Below, piece after piece: positions 4,768-11,083 of a stretch of DNA of 11,083 nt. The translations under genes were made by a program, and so were the position numbers. The notes beneath the pieces are model-generated. The model worked only from the letters and a program-made list of their open reading frames with translations. It searched no databases and was not told the origin of the DNA. The first letter of the stretch is position 1. Each line of letters starts with the position of its first letter. Origin of the DNA: SAR324 cluster bacterium (GTDB lineage: Bacteria > SAR324 > XYD2-FULL-50-16); the NCBI GenBank assembly GCA_002401295.1, contig NVSR01000005.1, positions 4,193 to 15,275 of the forward strand, in the 5' to 3' direction.

Positions 4768-7727
4768 ATAGTAAAGATTGCCAAGGGATTGTCTTTGAGT
4801 GCTTCCTCATCTCGCTTGGTAATTTCTTCACTTGAAACCGCGACGATTGAGGGCAGGCTTTCCAAACACTGACGACCAACGGTAACCAACTGCTCTCTTG
4901 TACATGACAAGATTCCCTTTCGATATTTCAATCGCATTTCCTGGGTTCTACCTTTACGCAGATTCACAAATTCACCCAGGGCTTTTCCGGCCGGTGAAAC
5001 GGGGGTATCCATACTCGCACAGGTTTGCAGAATAGCTTCCTCAATATTTTCATCAGTGAACTTCCCTTTTTTCAACCAATCGATCGCCTCTTCAAAGACT
5101 TTAATAGTTCGAGCCAGGTGAGGATCTCTGTAAGACAGCATGGTAAAAATGCCCTCATCAGGATCATAACCGGCCATGCCGCCGTAAGCTCCTCCCTTCT
5201 CTCGGATTTCTCCATGGAGGAAGCAAGCCTTAATCAGGTTACTGAAAACCATTAAAACAGGGCTTTCATCCTGGGAATAGTCAAAGGTTTTATAACACTG
5301 GGCAACATAAGATACGGGAGTCGTAGTCAGCCAAGCCTCTTTTTGGTGAGCCATGGAAAACTCTTTTTTCGGCAATTCCCCGAGCTCTGAGTCAGTTGAT
5401 TCCAAAGCCTTGAAGAAGTCTACAATCAGTGCTTTACTCTCTTCAAGGGCCTCTTTTTCACCCACCACCAACAAGGAGAGATTTTCCCTGCGGAAAATCT
5501 TTTGCAGCAAAGTATTGAGTGGCTGCAATTGACGTTGCAATTCTTCCGTATCCAATTCCGCTAGGGTTTTCATGAAATGTACTTGGTGGACTCCACTATA
5601 GATTTCATGTCCTTCCAAGGAACGGCTCAAGCCTCGTTTTGCCAGACTGGCGGCATAACTATGTCCTGACTGTACAATGGAGTTAGTCAGGTGATTGGAT
5701 CTTTGAGCAATCAGGGTTTTAACACGATCCAGGTTGCTGAAGTCCCATTCCAGCATGATTTTTTTAGCTATTTCAAAGAGCTTTCCCTTATTACGATACA
5801 AAGCTTTACTGCCGATGGAGAAGAATTCCAGATCCTTTTCCGACTTATCCAGGGCACAATCAATACTTGGACCGGAACTAAAGCCCCCGGTATATCGATT
5901 GACCTCTTTAGCCAACTCCTCATAGTTCAAACCTGCCACTCCAACTTGAGGTAATAAGCCACCTAACATGGGCAACCACTCTCTTTCCTCAGTGGTTAAT
6001 TCCGGCATTTTGAAAAACCAGTGACTATAAAGGATGCCATTGGTAGGTCGCTCGTAAAGGATTACATTACAACCTTCCACTCCAACCTGAGAGGGGGACA
6101 CATAATTGATATTTTTAGGAATATCCGAAATACTCAGGCTAGGCAGGCAAGAGAAATCTTCCTCTTGCTCCTGGTGTGCCTTGAGAGTGGCAGCATCTTT
6201 AACAATTTCTTCCAGCTCTGCAGCGGATAGACCTGATTTTTTCTCGGCTAACTCTGCTGCCAACTTGTCTGCCTGCTTTTTCTCCAGTTCATGGTCCGGT
6301 ACCAAGGTCACACGAACTCGGTGAGGATTATCAATCAGATACTTGCGAATTTGCTGCTCCAGGAAGGGACCTTCCGCAATTTTCTTTCGTAATTCCAGCA
6401 AGGTCTGATCAAAATCAATCTCTCTTACCGGATCTCCACCATGAATCCAGGCTCCAAAAAAGCGAAACAGCAGGTTTAAGCTGTAGGGATAATGACCGCC
6501 ACTCACTTCTCTGGTATCCAGTTCCATTTGATGGATTGCTAGTTCGACTTGGTCCGCGTCAATGCCCTGCTTCACAATTTCCTGCAAACTGCTATGGATC
6601 AGCGCTTCCACCTGATCTACATCTTTTTCCGCGATTCCCTGTAGGCCGACACTGAAATAGGTTTCCCGAATATCATCTTCATAACCAGTGGTATCTGCTA
6701 AGGATTTCCCTAAGTTTGATTCTAGCAGCGTTTTCCTGAGTGGGGCACCTGCATGTCCCAGAAGAATTAGATTAATCAGTTGTAAAGACAAAACTTCCAA
6801 AGGTTCTTGTATGGCACAAGTCAGCCATGCCAGTGCCGTTTGTACCTTCTGACCATCATCTTCCTTCTCGTTCAAGGGGTAAGGGTACACAAACTCTTTA
6901 GGGGCCGTATAACGTTGCTCATCAGGAACTTGTGTATGCATCGTGATCTTTTCGAATTTACTCAGAGCCTGATCATTAATCACGGCTAGATGCTTCGCTA
7001 ATGGTAAATTTCCATAGGTATAAAGGAAGGCATTACTAGGATGATAATGCAGTTGATGAAAATCCTTCAGCTGCTGATGGCTGAGCCCCACAATATCTTC
7101 AGGGTCCCCGCCAGAATTATGTTTATAGGTAATTGTCGGGAATAAAGCTTCCCCCATTTTGCGGTAGATGATTTGGCTTTGCGAAGACATGGCGCCTTGC
7201 ATTTCATTATAGACCACCCCCTTGATCACCAATGGTGAGTTGGAATTTTCCGGCTCTTCAAATTCCAGACGATGGCCTTCCTGTTTAAAATTCAACAGGG
7301 AGAGTTCCGGGAAAAAGGCAGCATCCAGATAGACGTCCATTAAATTGTAAAAATCCTTCTCATTTTGAGAAGAGAAGGGATACATCGTCCAATCACTGGC
7401 GGTAAAGGCATTCATGAAGGTATTCATACTGCGGCGAATCATGGAGAAAAATGGGTCCCTGACAGGGAATTTCTCCGAACCGCAAAGAGCCGTGTGCTCC
7501 AGAATGTGGGCGACACCGGTGGAATCTTGAGGAGTCGTGCGGAACGCGACACCAAAACAATTGTTATCATCTTGGTTACTCAGATGAATCAATGAAGCTC
7601 CAGTTGCCTCGTGCTCTAACTGATACAAAATATTGCTGAGCTTTGGTAACTCATCGATTTTCAAGATGCGAAAGCCAGCAATTTTATCCCCTACTTTCAA
7701 CTCTTTGTTGTTTTCATCGACTACCAT
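4764..7727 (-). CDS. M16C zinc metallopeptidase, PreP/Cym1-like presequence protease family
   Basis: The 987-residue length is typical of the M16C single-chain clamshell peptidases (PreP, Cym1, bacterial homologs), which enclose and degrade short peptides. The inverted zinc motif HILEH is at residues 74-78 (His74, Glu77, His78), followed by LCGSEKFPVRDPF. The third zinc ligand is probably Glu175 in VVYNEMQGAM, a normal spacing for M16. The C-terminal half has the expected glycine-rich substrate-binding segment, GGAYGG at 845-850. There is no N-terminal signal peptide, so a cytoplasmic location is likely, unlike the organellar relatives. The start ATG has AAGGGAGAAGG just upstream. The stop codon overlaps the stop of the convergent selenoprotein gene by four bases, leaving no room for a terminator between them. 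All catalytic residues are present. Family is secure; physiological substrate is unknown. Confidence 0.95.
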   Translation of the reverse strand: MVVDENNKELKVGDKIAGFRILKIDELPKLSNILYQLEHEATGASLIHLSNQDDNNCFGVAFRTTPQDSTGVAHILEHTALCGSEKFPVRDPFFSMIRRSMNTFMNAFTASDWTMYPFSSQNEKDFYNLMDVYLDAAFFPELSLLNFKQEGHRLEFEEPENSNSPLVIKGVVYNEMQGAMSSQSQIIYRKMGEALFPTITYKHNSGGDPEDIVGLSHQQLKDFHQLHYHPSNAFLYTYGNLPLAKHLAVINDQALSKFEKITMHTQVPDEQRYTAPKEFVYPYPLNEKEDDGQKVQTALAWLTCAIQEPLEVLSLQLINLILLGHAGAPLRKTLLESNLGKSLADTTGYEDDIRETYFSVGLQGIAEKDVDQVEALIHSSLQEIVKQGIDADQVELAIHQMELDTREVSGGHYPYSLNLLFRFFGAWIHGGDPVREIDFDQTLLELRKKIAEGPFLEQQIRKYLIDNPHRVRVTLVPDHELEKKQADKLAAELAEKKSGLSAAELEEIVKDAATLKAHQEQEEDFSCLPSLSISDIPKNINYVSPSQVGVEGCNVILYERPTNGILYSHWFFKMPELTTEEREWLPMLGGLLPQVGVAGLNYEELAKEVNRYTGGFSSGPSIDCALDKSEKDLEFFSIGSKALYRNKGKLFEIAKKIMLEWDFSNLDRVKTLIAQRSNHLTNSIVQSGHSYAASLAKRGLSRSLEGHEIYSGVHQVHFMKTLAELDTEELQRQLQPLNTLLQKIFRRENLSLLVVGEKEALEESKALIVDFFKALESTDSELGELPKKEFSMAHQKEAWLTTTPVSYVAQCYKTFDYSQDESPVLMVFSNLIKACFLHGEIREKGGAYGGMAGYDPDEGIFTMLSYRDPHLARTIKVFEEAIDWLKKGKFTDENIEEAILQTCASMDTPVSPAGKALGEFVNLRKGRTQEMRLKYRKGILSCTREQLVTVGRQCLESLPSIVAVSSEEITKRDEEALKDNPLAIFTI

Positions 7728-7996
7728 CCTTCTCCCTTATAAATAGGATTCACCTTTATTTTTTTGTGAATAAATTACCTTAATATTTTCTGGCTACTAA
7801 CCTTACCTGCCACCCGTATCCAAACACACCGAAAAAAGGAATATTTTGTCCCTCTCCAGAATGAAGATCCGTTTTTTTTTGACTTTATATACTTTTTGAT
7901 GAGAAAAGTATTCTAGCACTTTTCCTCAAAGAAAGAAGTGGAAGTTCCCAATTTTTATTTGCATCTTTCAGGAAAATACAAGTAGAGTAATTGGTA

Positions 7997-8080
7997 CCTC
8001 TCTTCTTTGTGACAGAGGAACTAGATCCTGATTGAATCAGGCCCTTCGGGATCATTTTCAAACAACATTCCCTCGGGAAT
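7997..8080 (+). repeat. Three consecutive inverted repeats in the leader of the small basic protein gene
   Basis: CCTCT (7997-8001) pairs with AGAGG (8014-8018). CCTGATT-G-AATCAGG is a perfect dyad at 8027-8041, nested in GATCC (8024-8028) versus GGATC (8049-8053). ATTCCC-TC-GGGAAT is at 8067-8080. All lie within 125 bp upstream of the ATG at 8119. They could be operator sites or a folded 5' leader. I cannot match them to a named regulatory RNA. Confidence 0.4.
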
Positions 8081-8107
8081 ACACTCAAAACCTACAGCCT
8101 AACATAT

Positions 8108-8114
8108 AGGAGGG
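8108..8114 (+). promoter_or_regulatory. Strong ribosome binding site of the small basic protein gene
   Basis: AGGAGGG ends four bases before the ATG at 8119. It is the clearest Shine-Dalgarno sequence in the window and is the main argument that this short frame is a real gene. Confidence 0.8.
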
Positions 8115-8118
8115 TATC

Positions 8119-8328
8119 ATGGCCAAATCCTTTATCCCACGACGCAAAAGAAAGCGTAAAGCAACTTCCTTCAACCCAAATCATCAATTTGTGGATAGTG
8201 CTGTTGAGGACTACTTGAAAAAAGGTGGTAAGATTCAGAAAATTGATTCGATCAAAGATTCTTATGAAGGCTTTATCTCTCTCAGGGAGCAGGTTGCCCC
8301 GGCTGATGAATTTTTATTGGGGTTGTAA
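8119..8328 (+). CDS. Small basic protein of unknown function, 69 residues
   Basis: I do not recognise this protein. Its first 16 residues are strongly basic (MAKSFIPRRKRKRKAT), followed by a segment reading FVDSAVEDYLKKGGKIQKI and a less basic tail ending DEFLLGL. The basic N-terminus suggests contact with nucleic acid or the ribosome, but this is inference. There is no membrane segment, signal peptide or cysteine. The start is supported by AGGAGGG four bases upstream. The last 47 bp overlap the 3' end of the convergent uracil-DNA glycosylase gene, so the C-terminal 15 codons are constrained in two frames. The leader contains several inverted repeats. Similar K/R-rich heads followed by an 'xxYLxxGGKI' stretch occur in small proteobacterial proteins as I recall, but I cannot name a family. 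The gene is likely real. Confidence 0.7.
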   Translation: MAKSFIPRRKRKRKATSFNPNHQFVDSAVEDYLKKGGKIQKIDSIKDSYEGFISLREQVAPADEFLLGL

Positions 8329-9232
8329 TAGTGTTTTGGAATAAGACTTGTCGAATCAGACGCATATCGTCCCAGACAGCCTCAATTTGTGCTGGCTGTC
8401 TCAAGAGAAATGAGGGGTGAAACGTAGGAATTACGGGAATTCCCTGAAAACTACTGATTTTGCCTCTCATTTTCATTATGCCCAGCGCTTGAGGTATCAA
8501 TGCTTTGGTGGCCACATTGCCCAAAGTTACGATGACTTTAGGTTGTAATAACTCCAATTGCTTGAAGAGAAATGGCAAGCAAGCCGCTATCTCATCCACT
8601 TGAGGATTCCGGTTCCCCGGAGGACGACATTTGACCACATTGCAGATGAACGCAGACTCTCGATTGATCCCGATTGATTGAATGATTTGAGTTAAAAGCT
8701 GTCCCGCTCTGCCTACAAAAGCCAATCCCGTATTATCCTCTTCCTCACCTGGGGCTTCCCCCACAAAGACCAGATCAGCTTTTTGATTGCCTTGCCCAGA
8801 GACAATAGTTTTACGCCCCTGGCACAATTTACAGCGATCGCACCCCCGAATCCGCAACCGTAAAGAATCCAGACTGTGAGCATTTTCTGGACGAAGATCC
8901 AATGCTGGCGCTTGTTTCTTTTTCGCTTCAGGTTCAGCTTGCGTCTTGGCTTGAGGAACGCCTTGCGTCTTAACTTGCGCAGCCACTTGCGTCTGACCTT
9001 GAGGAACAGCTTGTCTTGGAGCATGAGTAGAGACGGATGGCTCCCGATGCGCAATCTCCCTCACAGTTTCAGCTTCGGGTTGCTGGTTGGCCTCTTCTTG
9101 GTAAAGCTCTCCCAACTCCTGCAATAGCTGGGTATCGGTAGGCTCCAAAAAAAGATGGCTCGTGCTACCCCCCCAAAAGCGGAGTGTAGCTTCTAATTGT
9201 TTGATTGTCTCAGAAGAAAATGTTTCTTGCAT
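8282..9232 (-). CDS. udg: Uracil-DNA glycosylase, family 4 (4Fe-4S)
   Basis: This enzyme removes uracil from DNA as the first step of base excision repair. The catalytic domain occupies the C-terminal two thirds. Counting from ATG 9232 (316 residues), the iron-sulfur cysteines are in GCDRCKLCQGRK (Cys131, Cys134, Cys137 region), NVVKCRPPGNR (Cys202) and AACLPFL (Cys218). Motif 1 is VGEAPGEEED (about 157-166) and motif 3 is TFHPSFLLR (His272). The first 110 residues are an extension containing a Q/A/K-rich linker of imperfect repeats (about 75-105). The start is uncertain: TTG 9286, directly after an in-frame TGA, would add 18 residues, but neither site has a good ribosome binding site and I prefer the ATG. 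The 3' end overlaps the convergent small basic gene by 47 bp. A divergent gene for an exported protein lies upstream. The family assignment is firm. Confidence 0.93.
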   Translation of the reverse strand: MQETFSSETIKQLEATLRFWGGSTSHLFLEPTDTQLLQELGELYQEEANQQPEAETVREIAHREPSVSTHAPRQAVPQGQTQVAAQVKTQGVPQAKTQAEPEAKKKQAPALDLRPENAHSLDSLRLRIRGCDRCKLCQGRKTIVSGQGNQKADLVFVGEAPGEEEDNTGLAFVGRAGQLLTQIIQSIGINRESAFICNVVKCRPPGNRNPQVDEIAACLPFLFKQLELLQPKVIVTLGNVATKALIPQALGIMKMRGKISSFQGIPVIPTFHPSFLLRQPAQIEAVWDDMRLIRQVLFQNTITTPIKIHQPGQPAP

Positions 9233-9415
9233 GCCCAAAAGTCTGCCTGCTTTATCCGGTAAGGTTACCCACTGCTCGCCATCCAACGATCAGGTTATGG
9301 CGACGGCTTAATTTAAATGCTTCACTTGGTTCTGTAAACGACTTTTGAATTGAAGCTTTTCCAAAAATTTGAGATCTTTTTTTTCTGCTTTCATTATTCA
9401 GCCAGCTTTTTGCAT

Positions 9416-9434
9416 TATAATGATAACCGTCATT
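9416..9434 (+). promoter_or_regulatory. Fur-box-like sequence upstream of the exported protein gene
   Basis: TATAATGATAACCGTCATT matches the 19-bp Fur consensus GATAATGATAATCATTATC at 14 positions, with a perfect run ATAATGATAA. It lies 35 bp before the ATG at 9470, a typical operator position. The left half is strong and the right half weak. The AT-rich background lowers the value of such a match, so iron control is only a possibility. Confidence 0.3.
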
Positions 9435-9469
9435 TTTTTAGAATCCGTTGTCTTTGGGATTTGTATAAT

Positions 9470-10507
9470 ATGCTGCAAAAACGAACTCTCCTGCTCTTCT
9501 TTAGTCTGCTCTATAATTTTTCCAATCTGCATGCCCTTTCCGGCTTTTTGGACTTCAAATTTGGGGACAACCCCGGTGAGATACAAAGCATTGGCAGTAA
9601 ATACTGCCAATTCAACCAGTTAAATCAAGATACCCGTTGGTTTTGGAAATCGACTTTGAATTGCACCGGTTTTTCCTTTAAAGGGGTTAACACAAATCTC
9701 TACTTTGAATTTTTCGATGATGAGTTGGTCAAGGTCATTATCCTCTCTAAGGAAATTCCCAATTATTTCCTGATTCGTCAGCGAGACCGCGCTCTTCTCA
9801 TACCTATGCGCCCAGTTACCGGCAAAAATCAAGTCCGTAATTTGGCGGATGATTTAATTTTCCGAGACCAGGTTCACCAGATGGACACAGGGCAGAAACT
9901 CACCCAGTTTTTTTATAAGCGTTCCTGGGAATGGGAAATGATTTTTGAAGACTCCGATTATCAGGAAATCAATCAAGAAAAAATGGAAGACCAATTGGAT
10001 GAGGAGGAGGAAGCAGGCTTGAAGGGCTGGAAAGAGTTCAAATTCGATACTCCCCTGGCAAAAATCCGCAAACAACTTGAAGGTCTCTGTAACCGATTGC
10101 AGATAGAAGTATCAGCGGAGGTGATAGGCAGAAAAAATCTACGCTGCTATGAGTTCCCTTTTATCGGACAGAAGGTAACCATGCTTTTTTCTTTTACAGA
10201 TGACAAAATGGCACAAATCAAGTTCTTATTTCCTGCTTCTTATTATCAGAAACTATTGCCTCTTTTAAAAAGAAAATACGGAATCCCCTATACGGAACTG
10301 GATCAGAATGAACTGTATTATCCTTATATTAAGTTCCCCAAGGTATGGGTCACTTTGGCCCATGCCCCCCAAAAGCCTCAACAGGTTTACTTGAGATACC
10401 AAAAGGAAGGATTTCGAGATACTGAAGAAGCAAAAATGATTCAGGCACAACAAAAACCGACAAAAAAAATCAAAACGAATGAAGAGGTTCTATTGGATAA
10501 CTTGTAA
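9470..10507 (+). CDS. Putative exported protein with two tandem cysteine-pair modules, function unknown
   Basis: I do not recognise a named family. From ATG 9470 the product has 345 residues and begins with a signal-peptide-like segment (MLQKRTLLLFFSLLYNF, likely cleaved after Ala22). Two regions align without gaps at an offset of 161 residues: about 26-90 (FLDFKF... Cys46, Cys65, ... FEFFDDELVKV) and about 187-251 (WKEFKF... Cys207, Cys226, ... FSFTDDKMAQI). In both, 18 residues separate the cysteines, so each module may carry a disulfide in the periplasm. An acidic linker (MEDQLDEEEE, 172-181) lies before the second module, and the C-terminus is lysine-rich. The frame is open upstream to a TTG at 9350, but that would bury the signal peptide behind 40 residues, so I reject that start. 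The ribosome binding site is weak. The gene diverges from the UDG gene. Confidence 0.8.
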   Translation: MLQKRTLLLFFSLLYNFSNLHALSGFLDFKFGDNPGEIQSIGSKYCQFNQLNQDTRWFWKSTLNCTGFSFKGVNTNLYFEFFDDELVKVIILSKEIPNYFLIRQRDRALLIPMRPVTGKNQVRNLADDLIFRDQVHQMDTGQKLTQFFYKRSWEWEMIFEDSDYQEINQEKMEDQLDEEEEAGLKGWKEFKFDTPLAKIRKQLEGLCNRLQIEVSAEVIGRKNLRCYEFPFIGQKVTMLFSFTDDKMAQIKFLFPASYYQKLLPLLKRKYGIPYTELDQNELYYPYIKFPKVWVTLAHAPQKPQQVYLRYQKEGFRDTEEAKMIQAQQKPTKKIKTNEEVLLDNL

Positions 10508-10657
10508 TCTGCACTTTACAGAGTTTTGCAAAATCCCTTAGTTCCTTATCACAGAGGGTATCCTTCGTCTCCTTATCAAGGCTCATACGGGAGTAGGGGC
10601 TGGTAATTTCCCAGTCCTGCAACTCCCCATCAGTGAATTATAAACAGACAAACAAAA
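10508..10657. other. Intergenic gap with a two-part hairpin (10590-10626)
   Basis: GGAGT (10590-10594) pairs with ACTCC (10622-10626). Inside, GGGCTGG (10597-10603) pairs with CCAGTCC (10611-10617, one G-U) around a 7-base loop. No T-run follows, so it is not a standard intrinsic terminator. It lies 31 bases before the next ATG and may be part of that gene's leader. A palindrome TTTTGCAAAA is at 10524-10533. No RNA gene was recognised. Confidence 0.4.
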
Positions 10658-11083
10658 ATGCAAAAAAAAGCCCCTTCTACTCAAGAGATTAAAGAAGCCA
10701 TCAAAAAGCTCGACCCGGAATCCTATCGCATGCAGTTGGTGCAATCCGCTCGTCTATTCAAGTCAAACTGGGTAGATTTAGGTGAGTTTTTGACCAAGGT
10801 AGCCAATGAAAAACTTTATGAACCATGGGGTTACAAGAGTTTCGAGGATTACTGTCGTTTAGAGATCAAGATCAAAAAGGTTACAGCTATCAAACTGACC
10901 AATGCTTTTTTCTTTGTCAGTCAGGAAGGCAAGGACTTTTTTCAAGGTCATGATAATGAGGGATTACCTGATTTAGATGCTGTCTGTGTACTGCAACGAG
11001 CTAAGGAGGAAAACAGCATCAGTCCAGAGAAATATCAGGCATTAAAAGAGGCTGCTCTGGAGCAGGGACAGAGTGGACAAACT
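10658..11083 (+). CDS. Uncharacterised protein, N-terminal part (runs off the right edge)
   Basis: The frame starts at ATG 10658 after an in-frame TGA (10634-10636) and stays open for 142 codons to the window end. It begins MQKKAPSTQEIKEAIKKLDP and continues with a helical, mixed-charge segment including NWVDLGEFLTKVANEKLYEP, GYKSFEDYCRLEIKIKK and VTAIKLTNAFFFV. The pattern of a growth-unit tryptophan, 'WGYKSFEDYC' and a following helix resembles uncharacterised proteins I associate with deltaproteobacteria, possibly with a helix-turn-helix-like fold. I cannot name a family or function. There is no signal peptide. The ribosome binding site is weak (an A-rich stretch directly before the ATG). 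A hairpin lies shortly upstream. The gene is probably real because of its uninterrupted length and protein-like composition. Confidence 0.75.
   Translation, partial: MQKKAPSTQEIKEAIKKLDPESYRMQLVQSARLFKSNWVDLGEFLTKVANEKLYEPWGYKSFEDYCRLEIKIKKVTAIKLTNAFFFVSQEGKDFFQGHDNEGLPDLDAVCVLQRAKEENSISPEKYQALKEAALEQGQSGQT

Larger units (their letters stand above)
7728..8118. other. Divergent intergenic region between the M16C gene and the small basic protein gene
   Basis: About 390 bp. A frame of 67 codons on the minus strand (7885-8088) is low-complexity, lacks a ribosome binding site and looks like chance. The half near the M16C gene is AT-rich with a T9 run around 7870-7880, and I see no convincing promoter hexamer pair there. 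The half near the small gene contains the inverted repeats described separately. No tRNA or recognisable riboswitch was found. Confidence 0.55.

Noticed and set aside
7878..7892. TTGACT followed by TATACT as a promoter for the small basic gene
   Set aside because: The spacing between the hexamers is far too short for a sigma-70 promoter.
7885..8088. Minus-strand ORF of 67 codons in the gap before the small basic gene
   Set aside because: Serine-rich low-complexity translation, no ribosome binding site, and it overlaps the inverted-repeat leader.
2987..8118. CRISPR arrays, insertion sequences, tRNA or rRNA genes
   Set aside because: Looked for in the intergenic stretches; no regularly spaced repeats, transposase frames or cloverleaf patterns were seen.
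8876..9127. Plus-strand and other-frame ORFs within the UDG linker
   Set aside because: Their Leu/Arg-rich repetitive translations are by-products of the repetitive linker DNA in the UDG frame.

Overview
The window is chromosomal DNA of a Gram-negative-like bacterium, moderately AT-rich by eye. Several families point to a deltaproteobacterial or SAR324-like lineage: the proteobacterial-type selenoprotein related to GrdB, a PreP-type M16C peptidase, a family 4 uracil-DNA glycosylase, and the right-edge gene, whose pattern I associate with deltaproteobacteria. This assignment is inference; no rRNA or tRNA is visible. TGA serves as an ordinary stop (dnaB, UDG gene), so the one in-frame TGA that is read through stands out.

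Left part (1-3445): a truncated minus-strand gene at the edge, overlapped by the end of dnaB. dnaB encodes the replicative helicase and is split by a 496-residue intein placed exactly in the Walker A P-loop. The intein keeps splicing and LAGLIDADG endonuclease motifs and carries an extra XRE-like helix-turn-helix. A gap of about 460 bp separates dnaB from a divergent small heat shock gene. It holds inverted repeats, a sigma-54-like -24/-12 element and a run of hairpins up to the start codon.

Middle (3446-7727): an Hsp20 gene, then a gene that appears as two ORFs separated by one TGA. It is best read as a single selenoprotein of the glycine/betaine/sarcosine/D-proline reductase B-like family. 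The UGA sits in a U-x-x-C motif and is followed at the right distance by a perfect 8-bp hairpin with a GGUCG loop, a bacterial SECIS candidate. Its stop codon shares the tetranucleotide TTAA with the stop of the convergent M16C metallopeptidase gene.

Right part (7728-11083): a 390-bp gap with inverted repeats leads into a small basic protein of unknown function with a strong ribosome binding site. Its 3' end overlaps the convergent gene for a family 4 uracil-DNA glycosylase with a repetitive Q/A-rich linker. Divergent from that lies a putative exported protein built from two copies of one module, each with a cysteine pair 18 residues apart, preceded by a Fur-box-like sequence. A hairpin-bearing gap and the start of an uncharacterised gene close the window.

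There is no single operon. The shared themes are replication and repair (DnaB, UDG) and proteostasis or redox (Hsp20, M16C peptidase, selenoprotein). The strongest candidates for further work are the selenoprotein with its SECIS, the HTH-bearing P-loop intein, and the duplicated-module exported protein.
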